Assembly (NCBI GenBank): GCA_019359115.1 | Contig: JAHHHW010000111.1 | Span: forward strand, 1 to 45,377 | Length of the DNA: 45,377 nucleotides | DNA from: Pelatocladus maniniholoensis HA4357-MV3 | GTDB lineage: Bacteria; Cyanobacteriota; Cyanobacteriia; Cyanobacteriales; Nostocaceae | Direction: 5' to 3' | Shown: piece by piece, positions 8,532-17,562 of the stretch | Layout of the letters: every line of letters begins with the position of its first letter | Position numbering within the stretch: position 1 is the stretch's first letter | Translations under genes and position numbers: made by a program | The notes under the pieces: generated by a model | The model's input: only the letters and a program-made list of their open reading frames with translations | Databases searched by the model: none | What the model was told of the DNA's origin: nothing

Positions 8532-8990
8532 ATGACTCATCCTTTAGTCCCACAAATTATTGATTTAGCCATACCAGTAGCACAAGAACTGGAATTAGAG
8601 ATTGTTGGAGTCGTTTTTCACACAAACCAACGTCCACCAGTTTTGCGGGTGGACATTCGCAATCCACACCAAGATACTGGGTTGGATGATTGCGAACGGA
8701 TGAGCCGCGCTTTAGAAGCGACTCTAGATGCAACAGAAGTTATTCCAGATACCTATGTTTTGGAAGTATCCAGTCCTGGTATCTCCCGACAATTAACAAC
8801 AGACAGAGAATTTAATTCCTTCAAAGGATTTCCCGTCATAGTTTCCACTTTCCCGCCCTATGAGGGACAGCAAGAGTGGACTGGCCAATTAATTCGGCGG
8901 GATGAAACATCTGTTTACTTAAATCAAAAAGGTCGGGCGATCGCAATTCCCCTCACTCAGATTACTAAAGTACAGTTGGATGAACGTTGA
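8532..8990 (+). CDS. rimP: Ribosome maturation factor RimP
   Basis: A 152-residue protein, normal RimP length, needed for maturation of the 30S ribosomal subunit in the cytoplasm. The N-terminal alpha/beta domain contains [20 protein letters not shown] followed by the family signature [16 protein letters not shown]-terminal Sm-like barrel covers about 80-150. It is the first gene of the conserved rimP-nusA-ylxR-infB order, which secures the identification. The ATG lies shortly after a terminator-like hairpin. Confidence 0.95.
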   Translation: MTHPLVPQIIDLAIPVAQELELEIVGVVFHTNQRPPVLRVDIRNPHQDTGLDDCERMSRALEATLDATEVIPDTYVLEVSSPGISRQLTTDREFNSFKGFPVIVSTFPPYEGQQEWTGQLIRRDETSVYLNQKGRAIAIPLTQITKVQLDER

Positions 8991-8998
8991 TCACACAA

Positions 8999-9160
8999 GG
9001 GGAAAGGGATAAGGGGAAAAGGGGATTGGTAATCGGGTATCGGGAGAAGACAACCAAAAGGGGAGACAAGGAAGAGACTTCTTCAATCATTCTTCCTTCT
9101 CCCCTTAGTTCTACTTCCCCAATCCCCAGTCTCTAGTCCCCAGTCCCTAATCCCTCATTA
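8999..9160. repeat. G-rich then C-rich low-complexity spacer between rimP and nusA
   Basis: The first half is rich in GGGGA/GGGGAAA words and the second in TCCCC words, so the two can pair; for example GGGGAGACAAGGAAGA near 9080 can pair with TCTTCCTTCTCCCC near 9100. This filler is typical of intergenic regions in this window. It may form a hairpin between the two cistrons. No coding capacity was seen. Confidence 0.5.
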
Positions 9161-9176
9161 TTTAAGGAGATTGCTT

Positions 9177-10535
9177 ATGTCAATGGTTAGTTTACCTGGT
9201 TTAAAAGAGTTAATAGAAAGTATAAGTAGAGAGCGTAATTTACCTAGAGTCGCGGTGCAATCAGCCATTAGAGAGGCACTATTAAAAGGTTACGAACGTT
9301 ATCGTCGTGCTCAAAATTTAGACAAAAAACAATTTGATGAAGATTATTTTGAAAACTTTGATGTCCAACTAGATGCAGAAGAAGAAGGTTTTCGCGTCGT
9401 TGCTACCAAAACTATAGTTGAAGAAGTTAGCAATACTGACCATGAAATTGCCTTGCAACAAGTTCAAGACATGGGAGGTGAAGAAGCACAATTGGGTCAA
9501 GAAGTAGTATTAGATGTTACCCCAGATCAAGGCGAATTTGGGCGGATGGCAGCAATGCAAACCAAACAAGTCTTGGCGCAAAAATTGCGGGATCAACAAC
9601 GGCAATTAATCCAAGAAGAGTTTCAAGATTTAGAAAGTACAGTTCTACAAGCCAGAGTTTTACGGTTTGAGCGTCAGTCAGTAATCTTGGCTGTGAGCAG
9701 TGGTTTTGGTCAGCCTGAAGTAGAAGCGGAATTACCCAAACGTGAACAACTTCCTAATGACAATTATCGTATTGGTGCGACATTCAAAGTCTATTTAAAA
9801 AAAGTTTCTCAAGGTCAACAACGCGGACCACAACTATTAGTATCTAGAGCGGATGCTGGTTTGGTAGTTTACTTATTTGCCAACGAAGTTCCGGAAATAG
9901 AAGATGAAGTCGTACGCATTGTAGCCGTGGCCAGGGAAGCTAACCCCCCATCCCGTCATGTCGGGCCTCGGACTAAAATTGCTGTAGATACCCTAGACCG
10001 GGATGTAGATCCAGTAGGCGCTTGTATTGGCGCACGGGGATCACGGATTCAAGTAGTAGTCAACGAGTTGCGAGGTGAAAAAATCGATGTCATTCGCTGG
10101 TCTCCAGACCCTGCTACCTATATTGCTAATGCTTTGAGTCCAGCACGAGTAGATGAAGTGCGCCTTATGGACCCAGAAACCAGGCAAACTCATGTCCTGG
10201 TGGCAGAAGATCAACTCAGTTTAGCAATTGGTAAAGAAGGACAAAACGTCCGCTTGGCAGCTCGTCTGACTGGCTGGAAAATAGATATCAAAGACAAAGC
10301 TAAGTATGATCATGGAGCAGAAGATGCTAAATTTGCTGCTGCCAGAGCGAAATATGCCGCAGAATTGAATGAAATAGAAGAGGAGGAATTTGAAGAAGAG
10401 GAATTTGAAGACGAAAATCAACCACAGTTAAAAGTAAAAGATGATTTAAACAATAAAATCGAACAGGATATTGAAGAGGACGAGGACATTGACGACGAAC
10501 TCGAAGACGAACTTTACGATCCCGATGAAGAATAG
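9177..10535 (+). CDS. nusA: Transcription termination/antitermination factor NusA
   Basis: NusA binds RNA polymerase and modulates pausing, termination and antitermination. An N-terminal polymerase-binding domain (about 1-130) is followed by an S1 domain and two KH domains with GxxG loops, GARGSRIQ and GKEGQNVR. The last 70 residues are extremely acidic (runs of Glu/Asp); cyanobacterial NusA lacks the E. coli acidic repeats, and this tail is low complexity. I take ATG 9177 as the start because AAGGAGA (9164-9170) sits 6 nt upstream; an in-frame TTG at 9171 abuts the Shine-Dalgarno sequence and is unlikely. Protein length is about 452 residues. Confidence 0.95.
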   Translation: MSMVSLPGLKELIESISRERNLPRVAVQSAIREALLKGYERYRRAQNLDKKQFDEDYFENFDVQLDAEEEGFRVVATKTIVEEVSNTDHEIALQQVQDMGGEEAQLGQEVVLDVTPDQGEFGRMAAMQTKQVLAQKLRDQQRQLIQEEFQDLESTVLQARVLRFERQSVILAVSSGFGQPEVEAELPKREQLPNDNYRIGATFKVYLKKVSQGQQRGPQLLVSRADAGLVVYLFANEVPEIEDEVVRIVAVAREANPPSRHVGPRTKIAVDTLDRDVDPVGACIGARGSRIQVVVNELRGEKIDVIRWSPDPATYIANALSPARVDEVRLMDPETRQTHVLVAEDQLSLAIGKEGQNVRLAARLTGWKIDIKDKAKYDHGAEDAKFAAARAKYAAELNEIEEEEFEEEEFEDENQPQLKVKDDLNNKIEQDIEEDEDIDDELEDELYDPDEE

Positions 10536-10699
10536 TTAAAACATTAACTAGCCCTGATATTAAGGTGTGCATCAAAATATCGATGAAACAAAAAATAGAT
10601 ATTTGGGATCGGATAATAGGTAATAAGTAACAGGTAAATAGGTAATGTAAGTATTATTTTGTCTAGACCTTCTACTTCCTGCCTCCTGCCTGATTCAAA

Positions 10700-10966
10700 A
10701 TGATGAAACCAAACTATCGACGTTGTATTAGTTGTCGCAAAGTGGGTATAAAAAATGAGTTTTGGCGGATTGTCCGCGTCTTTCCTTCTAGACAGGTACA
10801 ATTAGATGAGGGCATGGGGCGTTCTGCCTACATTTGCCCTAATATGAGTTGTCTAAGTGCAGCTCAGAAAAAAAACAGGTTAGGGCGATCGCTACATGCA
10901 TCAGTGCCAGAAACACTGTATAAGACATTGTTGCAGCGTTTAGCCCAAAGCAATCTCCAAAATTAA
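10700..10966 (+). CDS. ylxR: YlxR family RNA-binding protein (DUF448)
   Basis: An 88-residue small basic protein with the YlxR signature RRCISCRKV near the N-terminus and GRSAYICPNMSCL in the middle. It lies between nusA and infB, its normal place in bacteria. YlxR is a nucleic-acid-binding protein; links to RNase P and to transcription regulation have been proposed. Two adjacent ATG codons begin at 10700 and either may be used. The 160-nt gap after nusA contains only filler. Confidence 0.93.
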   Translation: MMKPNYRRCISCRKVGIKNEFWRIVRVFPSRQVQLDEGMGRSAYICPNMSCLSAAQKKNRLGRSLHASVPETLYKTLLQRLAQSNLQN

Positions 10967-11398
10967 ATCGAGCTTAATCGCTTTGGCGGTAATTACCTGA
11001 AAAATTGTGTCGGCAGCCGTACCTAAAGGCTATCGCTACATTTTCAGCTAGGCTTGAATTTAGTGCCAAAATAGTAGTAGGGTGTCTGGCAAATCGCTCT
11101 TCAATATCCAAAAGGGGCGAGACAACACTCCAAACAAGACTTACGCTTAATGTGTTGTGGAAGACTCAGAATCAGCAAAACAAAAACAAAAAAAATTGCA
11201 ATCTGGTAGCGCCCACGCGCAGTCCGGCGTCAACCATCGTTTTAGGTGGGGATGCCAGCCTTAAACCGATACATCTCTCTTTCCTGATTGGAGGCACCGG
11301 CAACAAAACGGCAACCTAAAAACAGTAATCAAAGGATGGAGATGTCGCTTTTGTCTGGCATCCATCCGCTAAAACTGTAAATTAAAGGGGAAGAGTGG
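10967..11398 (+). other. Long ylxR-infB spacer, possible infB leader, no gene supported
   Basis: 432 nt separate ylxR from infB in an otherwise compact operon. An open frame at 11005-11319 has no recognisable domain, no clear ribosome-binding site and odd composition, so I do not call it. Near the 3' end GGATGG (about 11334) and CCATCC (about 11361) can pair around a T-rich loop, about 30 nt before the infB start. An internal promoter or 5' leader for infB is plausible. Confidence 0.4.
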
Positions 11399-14300
11399 AT
11401 GAACAACGGCAAAGTTAGAATCTACGAATTATCAAAGGAATTGAATTTGGATAACAAAGAGCTATTAGCAATTTGCGACCAGCTCAATATTGCGGTCAAA
11501 AGTCATAGCAGCACGATCACAGAATCCGAAGCAGAACGCATTCGTTCTCAAGCGGAAAAACTGGCGGCTACGCACCAGATGCCAAAAAAAGAGCATCATG
11601 GTGCATTTAGTCATAAGCCCAATACAACACAAATACCATCTCACCATCGACCAGCTGCATCTCAAAAACAAGAATTGTTAGAAATTCGCAAACCACAACC
11701 ACCCAAAAACAAATCTGGCAACGCCTTTGAGGCGTCAGCTGCTACCAATACTGAAATTGCTTCTTCTGAAGTTAACCCGCTCTCACCCCCCAGACCCTTC
11801 GCCACACCAGTCTCATCCATGAAGCCGACGGCACCTATTCGACCTATTTCCCGAAATCAGTCTGAGGCAATGCCAGAAACTGCTGTGACCAACGCAGATA
11901 AAACGCCTAAGCCCAACAACCACCAGCCCACAGAAAAAATGGCAGAGGAAAAACCAGAACTAACTTCCCCTGCACCAAGTAAATTAAAACCAGAAAGGCC
12001 TCAAAAACCACAACTGGTTTCCCCACCCACAAGACCTGCTGCGGACAAATCAGAATTAACGCCCCAGGCTCATCAAGCAGAAAAACCGATCCTCAAGCGC
12101 GATCGCGACCAGACTCGTGAGCCAGTTAAGGGTAAGGGTAAACCACAGCCTGCCACAAACGCAGAAGCGAAAGACACTACCCAACAGCCACCTAGACCTG
12201 CACGTCCAGTTGCAGGACGAGCCTCGTCGGAGCAAAAAGGTAATAGAGGTGCCTCTGTCATAGGAGAATCTCCAAGACCCAAGCCTCCAACACGTCCAAT
12301 ACCAGCACCAGCAGCAGTAGGACCACAAAAACCTGGGCTAGCACCAGTAAAATCACAGGTAGGACAAGAGGAAGAAACAACAGACGAGGAAGAAACTCCC
12401 GAAATTGTTGAACTTAAGCGTCCCACTCCTCCACGCCAACCAAAAATTGGTAAAAAGTGGCAAGAAGAAGAAATTGACGAAGCCAAAGAAGCTAACAAGG
12501 CTAAAACTGGCGTTAAAGGTAAACGTGTCAAGCCTATTGTTGATGAAGAGGACTTTGAAGAAGATTTCCTCGATGATGAAGATGCAGAGCTTGCTGCTGC
12601 TGCTGTTGCAATCAGTAATGCGATCGTACGTCCGCCCAAACCGAAGACGGGCAAACCAGCACAGACTAGTGCGGTTGCAGCTGCTCCTAAACCAACCAAA
12701 AAACCAGCAACTGCGGCAGTTCGTGACCAACAACGTCGCCCACAGGAGCAAAAGCGCGATCGCCCTGAAACACTAGTTGTCACAGGCACAATGACTGTCC
12801 AAGAGTTGGCTGATGCCTTAGTAGTTGCTGACACAGAAATTGTGAAGATTCTGTTCCTCAAAGGCATGGCGGTGAGTATCACTCAAAGTCTGGATATTCC
12901 CACAATTACTTTAATCGCCAACGAACTAGGCACAGAAGTCGAAACCCAAGAACCAGAAGCCGAAGCCCGTAAAGTCACAGAAATGATCGACGTGGCAGAT
13001 TTGGAAAACCTGCACCGACGCCCACCAGTAGTGACAATCATGGGTCACGTAGACCACGGTAAAACCACCTTGCTCGATTCAATTCGCAATACCAAGGTAG
13101 CATCTGGAGAAGCGGGTGGTATTACGCAACACATCGGTGCTTACCACGTAGACGTAGAACATGGCGGCAAAGTCCAGCAAGTAGTATTTTTAGATACACC
13201 TGGTCACGAAGCCTTTACAGCCATGCGGGCGCGAGGAGCAAGAGTTACAGACATTGCCATTTTAGTTGTGGCAGCTGATGATGGTGTCCGTCCCCAAACG
13301 ATTGAAGCCATTAGCCACGCCAAAGCCGCAGAAGTGCCTATTGTTGTGGCAATTAATAAAATCGACAAAGAAGGCGCTCAACCAGACCGAGTTAAGCAAG
13401 AGTTAACTAATTATGGTCTGACTTCAGAGGAATGGGGCGGCGACACAATTATGGTTCCTGTGAGTGCAATCAAAGGTGAAAATCTCGATACCCTACTTGA
13501 GATGATCCTGTTGGTCGCAGAAGTAGAAGAACTGTCTGCTAACCCAGATCGTTCTGCGAAGGGAACCGTAATTGAAGCTCACTTAGACAAAGCCAAAGGT
13601 GCTGTTGCAACTCTGCTCGTACAGAATGGTACATTGCGAGTAGGCGATATCCTCGTGGCTGGCTCGGTATTTGGTAAAGTCCGAGCAATGATCGATGATC
13701 GAGGTAGAAAGGTTGAAGCCGCTACTCCTTCTTTTGCTGTTGAGGTACTTGGTTTAAGTGATGTGCCAGCAGCAGGAGATGAGTTTGAGGTCTTCCACAT
13801 TGAAAAAGAAGCACGATCACTAGCGAGCGATCGCGCCGAGAAACAGCGTCAATCCCGTCTCATGCAAGGTCGCGTCACCCTGGCTGCGATTTCTGCTCAG
13901 GCTCAAGAAGGCGAGTTGAAAGAACTCAACTTGATCCTCAAGGGAGACGTCCAAGGCTCAGTCGAAGCAATTGTGGGATCGCTCAGGCAAATTCCACAAA
14001 ACGAAGTCCAAATCCGCTTGCTGTTAGCTTCTGCGGGAGAAATTACCCAGACAGACATTGACCTAGCTGCTGCGAGTGGAGCCGTGATCATTGGCTTCAA
14101 CACCACCTACGCAAGTGGTGCTAGACAAGCTGCTGATGAAGCTGGCGTAGATGTACGAGAATACAACATCATCTACAAACTCCTAGAAGACATCCAAGGT
14201 GCTTTGGAAGGTCTATTAGAGCCAGAGTTAGTGGAAGAACCCCTGGGTCAAGCAGAAGTACGTGCTGTCTTCCCTGTTGGTCGCGGAGCTGTTGCTGGTT

Positions 14301-14542
14301 GTTATGTTCAATCTGGCAAACTACTTCGCAACTGCAAGCTGCGAGTACGTCGTGGTAGTAAAGTTGTCTACGAAGGCATTCTGGATTCGCTCAAGCGTAT
14401 GAAAGAAGATACTCGCGAGGTCAACCCAGGGTTTGAGTGCGGTGTCGGCGTTGATAAATATAGTGACTGGGCGGAAGGCGACATTATTGAAGCCTACCAG
14501 ATGGTGACTAAGCGTCGTACCCTCTCGGCTGCGGCGAGATAA
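11399..14542 (+). CDS. infB: Translation initiation factor IF-2
   Basis: 1047 residues. IF-2 is the GTPase that brings initiator tRNA to the 30S subunit and drives subunit joining. An N-terminal IF2N module (about 1-55, [19 protein letters not shown]) is followed by a long Pro/Lys/Ala/Glu-rich disordered stretch (about 60-450) and a second IF2N module ([19 protein letters not shown]). The G domain carries GHVDHGKTT (G1), [12 protein letters not shown] (G2), DTPGHEAF (G3), NKID (G4) and VSAIKG (G5). Domains II, III and IV reach the C-terminus. The long N-terminus is usual for cyanobacteria. GGGGAAGAG just before ATG 11399 serves as Shine-Dalgarno sequence. Confidence 0.97.
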   Translation: MNNGKVRIYELSKELNLDNKELLAICDQLNIAVKSHSSTITESEAERIRSQAEKLAATHQMPKKEHHGAFSHKPNTTQIPSHHRPAASQKQELLEIRKPQPPKNKSGNAFEASAATNTEIASSEVNPLSPPRPFATPVSSMKPTAPIRPISRNQSEAMPETAVTNADKTPKPNNHQPTEKMAEEKPELTSPAPSKLKPERPQKPQLVSPPTRPAADKSELTPQAHQAEKPILKRDRDQTREPVKGKGKPQPATNAEAKDTTQQPPRPARPVAGRASSEQKGNRGASVIGESPRPKPPTRPIPAPAAVGPQKPGLAPVKSQVGQEEETTDEEETPEIVELKRPTPPRQPKIGKKWQEEEIDEAKEANKAKTGVKGKRVKPIVDEEDFEEDFLDDEDAELAAAAVAISNAIVRPPKPKTGKPAQTSAVAAAPKPTKKPATAAVRDQQRRPQEQKRDRPETLVVTGTMTVQELADALVVADTEIVKILFLKGMAVSITQSLDIPTITLIANELGTEVETQEPEAEARKVTEMIDVADLENLHRRPPVVTIMGHVDHGKTTLLDSIRNTKVASGEAGGITQHIGAYHVDVEHGGKVQQVVFLDTPGHEAFTAMRARGARVTDIAILVVAADDGVRPQTIEAISHAKAAEVPIVVAINKIDKEGAQPDRVKQELTNYGLTSEEWGGDTIMVPVSAIKGENLDTLLEMILLVAEVEELSANPDRSAKGTVIEAHLDKAKGAVATLLVQNGTLRVGDILVAGSVFGKVRAMIDDRGRKVEAATPSFAVEVLGLSDVPAAGDEFEVFHIEKEARSLASDRAEKQRQSRLMQGRVTLAAISAQAQEGELKELNLILKGDVQGSVEAIVGSLRQIPQNEVQIRLLLASAGEITQTDIDLAAASGAVIIGFNTTYASGARQAADEAGVDVREYNIIYKLLEDIQGALEGLLEPELVEEPLGQAEVRAVFPVGRGAVAGCYVQSGKLLRNCKLRVRRGSKVVYEGILDSLKRMKEDTREVNPGFECGVGVDKYSDWAEGDIIEAYQMVTKRRTLSAAAR

Positions 14543-14595
14543 AACTGTGGCTAGCAAGAGAGGAAGTAGACACTTCGTATCTAGGCTAAACACCG

Positions 14596-14628
14596 GACAT
14601 GGAAAGTTTTTTACAAACTCTCCATGTC
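14596..14628. terminator. Hairpin downstream of infB
   Basis: GACATGGAAAGTTT (14596-14609) pairs with AAACTCTCCATGTC (14615-14628) with one mismatch. A second stem, CTGGCTTG 14653-14660 with CAAGCCAG 14673-14680, follows and precedes an A/T-rich stretch. Together they are the likely end of the rimP-infB transcript, although neither has a clean T tract. The remaining bases to 15169 are AT-rich with a C-rich patch at about 14845-14875; I see no gene there. Confidence 0.5.
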
Positions 14629-15169
14629 AACCCATATCTAGCAAATCTCTCTCTGGCTTGATGAGCTTTCGGCAAGCCAGAATTATATTAATATTTACTC
14701 TCATATTAGTAAATTTTCTAAGTCTGTAGCTTTATATTGTAAAACGTTAAGACTTATGAAAGGCTATTTAAAATGCGTCTGACTTGAAACCCATAGTTTT
14801 TTCTTAATTAGGTTTTACTCCCAAATCCTAAACTGTTCCCTGTTAAGAGTTTCCAATCCCCAGTCCCCGTTCCCTTTTGAAAAACTCCAGTTCTCAACTT
14901 GGACGAGGTTTAGTTGTTTTAATCAAAATAATTTTCTTCAGCAAATTACCGTAAGCATCGCATCGCTTTTAGTCACAAATGAAACAGAATTTAATGCCAT
15001 AGAAGTATTAGCTTTAATAATATGTTTGGCAAGGTTTCACAATTGCGGGGTGTAGTCAATTTAGATATAACATTGGTTCTGTTTATCCCTATTTTCAACA
15101 TAGGTGTACAAAAATCAAGGATGTGTGGATAAGTCTATTAATTAAGCTAAAACTAAGGACAAAAAACCT

Positions 15170-15367
15170 ATGTCACCAATTCAAACTTCTAGCGATCGCC
15201 ATTTTTCTGATGAAACTCAAATTTGGAATCATTTAAAGAGTGCGATCGCAGCTAGTTCTGGTTTCCAGCGCTGGTTGTTGGAACGCGATATTCAATTCCA
15301 AAAACTCAGCCTTGAACAACAGATACAGCGCTATTTACGAGAAACTTTAGAAAATTTAGCTTACTAA
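15170..15367 (+). CDS. Small conserved cyanobacterial protein, function unknown
   Basis: A 65-residue soluble protein beginning MSPIQTSSDRHFSDETQIW and rich in Gln, Leu and Arg. It is probably all alpha-helical; the second half (about 33-63) reads as an amphipathic helix. The gene contains two HIP1-like sites, and its codon use looks native. It has no recognisable domain. I believe similar short proteins occur in other filamentous cyanobacteria but cannot verify this here. A weak AAGGA lies about 11 nt before the ATG. Confidence 0.6.
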   Translation: MSPIQTSSDRHFSDETQIWNHLKSAIAASSGFQRWLLERDIQFQKLSLEQQIQRYLRETLENLAY

Positions 15368-15399
15368 AATACACTCGCTGCTTGTGGTTTCCTTTGATA

Positions 15400-15576
15400 G
15401 CAAAATTGTCTAGAGATGTTGCAGCCGCTCAAGTAGTCGCAATACGTGGACTTGCAGCCGTAGGGCATACGGTCAAGATGCTTGCTGTAGGCGGAAGCCT
15501 TCCCGAAGGGTGGGTAAATTCATTTTCTACCCCGCGAAGCAAGAATCCCCCGGCTTCTAGCCGTGGGGAGTGTCAA
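15400..15576 (+). pseudogene. Decayed tnpB 3' fragment with IS200/IS605-type right end
   Basis: The frame through 15406-15480 reads SRDVAAAQVV then RGLAAVGHTVKMLA, the C-terminal stretch of cyanobacterial IS605 OrfB/TnpB right after the zinc finger. In intact proteins this begins DRDV, where the first Asp belongs to the RuvC active site; here it reads SRDV. Everything upstream is gone. Downstream, GAATCCCC, an inner GGCT-TCTA-GCC hairpin and TGGGGAGTGTCAA form a typical element end, where the guide-RNA scaffold would be encoded. A smaller hairpin, GGAAGCCTTCCCGAAGGGT, lies in the fragment at about 15494-15512. The relic probably arose by 5' deletion. Confidence 0.72.
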
Positions 15577-15657
15577 ACCCGTTCGAGTGACGCTCACGGC
15601 GAAAGCTTTACAATTGTTAGTGTAATCTCAGCATAGATTCTTCAGGGCAACTAAAAG

Positions 15658-15689
15658 CCCACACTATAACCGTTTCGGGTCAGTGTGGG
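15658..15689. repeat. Inverted repeat before the first parvulin-like gene
   Basis: CCCACACT (15658-15665) and AGTGTGGG (15682-15689) form a perfect 8-bp stem, 30 nt upstream of the ATG at 15720. It could be the end of the upstream unit, a leader structure or a palindromic repeat. No T tract is present. Confidence 0.4.
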
Positions 15690-15719
15690 TGATTTACATT
15701 GTGCCTTATATACAATACT

Positions 15720-16484
15720 ATGAAAGACATTTCTCAAAAAGGTATAAATTCTGAGGAAATTATCAACTACCTCAAAAGTGAAATGACTTTGAGGCAAGTA
15801 TGTCAAAAAATCTTATATCAAAGAATTATAGACAATGCAGCCCAAGAGAGGGGCATAATTGTTACTACAGAAGAAATTGAAATTGAGGCAGATCGTCAAC
15901 GTCGTGAACAGCGTTTAGAAAAAGCTGTTGATACATTGACCTGGTTAGCAGAGCAATTTGTTAGTCCCTATGATTGGGAGGTTGGAATTCGCAATCAACT
16001 GCTAGCACTAAAAGTAGCACAAACACTCTTTGATAAAGAGGTAAAAAAGTTTTTTAACCAAAATCGACAAGAATTTGAGCAAGTCATTCTTTATCAAATG
16101 ATAGTGACGTCCGAAAAACTTGCTCAAGAACTTTATTATCAAATTGAAGAGGGCGAAATTAGTTTATATGATGCGGCTCACATTTATGACATTGATGATA
16201 ACCGTAGACATAAATGTGGTTATGAAGGGACAATTTATCGTTGGGCTATCCAAGCAAATATAGGTGAGCTTGTATTTAGTACTCCTCCCAAACAATTAAT
16301 TGGTCCATTAAAAAGTGAACAAGGCTACCATCTTCTTATGGTCGAACAATTTATTATAGCAGAATTAACACCTCAAAGGCATGAAGAAATTCTCCAGAAT
16401 ATGTTTCAACAATGGCTGAATAGTGAAGTGCAGTATTTGTTAAATTCTGATGGAATTTATATAGATACATTAGAGATGCATTAG
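15720..16484 (+). CDS. Parvulin/SurA-like (PpiC-type) protein of peptide-export island
   Basis: About 254 residues from ATG 15720; an in-frame TTG at 15699 is possible but has no better ribosome-binding site. The protein resembles SurA/PpiC peptidyl-prolyl isomerases: an N-terminal helical chaperone-like part (about 15-120), a parvulin-like part with ELYYQIEEGEISLYDAAHIY and a C-terminal IGPLKSEQGYHLLMVE strand pair. It has no signal peptide, so it should act in the cytoplasm. It is a paralogue of the 22382-23146 product. Such proteins often accompany C39-ABC exporters in cyanobacterial bacteriocin clusters; a role as chaperone for precursors or exporter is inferred. Isomerase activity is not assured. 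Confidence 0.78.
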   Translation: MKDISQKGINSEEIINYLKSEMTLRQVCQKILYQRIIDNAAQERGIIVTTEEIEIEADRQRREQRLEKAVDTLTWLAEQFVSPYDWEVGIRNQLLALKVAQTLFDKEVKKFFNQNRQEFEQVILYQMIVTSEKLAQELYYQIEEGEISLYDAAHIYDIDDNRRHKCGYEGTIYRWAIQANIGELVFSTPPKQLIGPLKSEQGYHLLMVEQFIIAELTPQRHEEILQNMFQQWLNSEVQYLLNSDGIYIDTLEMH

Positions 16485-17562
16485 AGATACAAACCAGATA
16501 TAAAATAGATACAAAAATATATTTTTAACACGTTATATTTTTTGAATACAATAATTTTAATTCTTAGCCATATAAACACCGATATTTAATGGGTTTTATC
16601 ACACAAAAAGACGTCATATCGAAAACTTATGAGGCTTGGAGATAATTAAATGGACAAAAAAAGGGAGAAAATCTTTAAAATTAATAATCAGGTAAGCTTT
16701 ACTCGCTAAGAGTTTTATTTTTAAGCTCTAATATGTTTTATTGTCTCTTTTTCAATTAATTAAATTGATAGTCATACACAACAATTATTCTTAAAGAGTT
16801 GATAAAGGAATCATGAAACAGTAAGCAAATATTGTAAAACTAAGTAAAATATATTGAAAAGCTTTTGAGATATATACAGAATAATTAAAGATAGCAAATA
16901 CTGTATAGCTTGAAAAACTCATACTCTTGGACAAAATTAAATTTTTATAAACTTTGTGTGTTCGGTTTTACTAAAAAGGATTATTTATGAGCCAATTCAG
17001 TCTTTTGATAGATTACTAGGAAAGTATTAAAACACAAAAATAGGGATTGCAATGGTCTTATGATTATTAAAATAATAATCAATTTGTTGACCAAAACATA
17101 AGGGGAATTATCTTTCTACCTACTGATAGCGCTTAGATAGCCTTTACTTCTACACAAGAGATAGACTCTTATGATAATTGAGTAAACCTCAATGCAGAAG
17201 CATCATTATCAATATTGCTTGTTGCTGTCATAAATCATTTGTCATTCATAGAATATTCATTTCCAAATGGCTAATGATAAATGATCTGAAAACTCCAACT
17301 GAAAGACATTATTTCGGCTTGATTCAAATTTAATTCAAGCTTTGCATTACTGTAGAAAATTACCGTAGAAAGTAAGCTGATATCTTGTATCAAGCGACAA
17401 GAAGCCACACGCCAGCGCTATTAGTCCACCACACATTGGATGTGGCGGACTACTAAGTGCAAAATCTGAGCTAACTCTTTTGTGTAGCGATGAAGATTTA
17501 ACAAAAATAATTTTAAAAACAGCTGCGGCGGATTCGTGTATTTGATTCCTGGAGGTGAGCGG
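16485..17562. other. 1.1-kb AT-rich region without a supported gene, upstream of the exporter
   Basis: No ORF with a ribosome-binding site and coding character was found; the few ATG-initiated frames are under 20 codons. A stem at 17422-17452 pairs TAGTCCACCACA with TGTGGCGGACTA (one mismatch) about 110 nt before the exporter start. The length suggests a long regulatory region or untranslated leader for the exporter operon. Small RNAs cannot be excluded. Confidence 0.5.

Noticed and set aside
11005-11319. 104-codon plus-strand frame between ylxR and infB
   Set aside because: No Shine-Dalgarno sequence, no ATG at the start, unusual composition and no family resemblance. More likely untranslated leader.
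12073-12882. 269-codon minus-strand frame inside infB
   Set aside because: Ser/Ala-rich shadow of the Pro/Lys-rich disordered region of IF-2; no independent evidence.
14547-14729. 60-codon plus-strand frame after infB
   Set aside because: It runs through the hairpins that probably end the infB transcript and has no recognisable domain.
16485-17562. Additional GG-leader peptide genes before the exporter
   Set aside because: I looked for short ATG frames with a Shine-Dalgarno sequence and a GG near codon 20 and found none.
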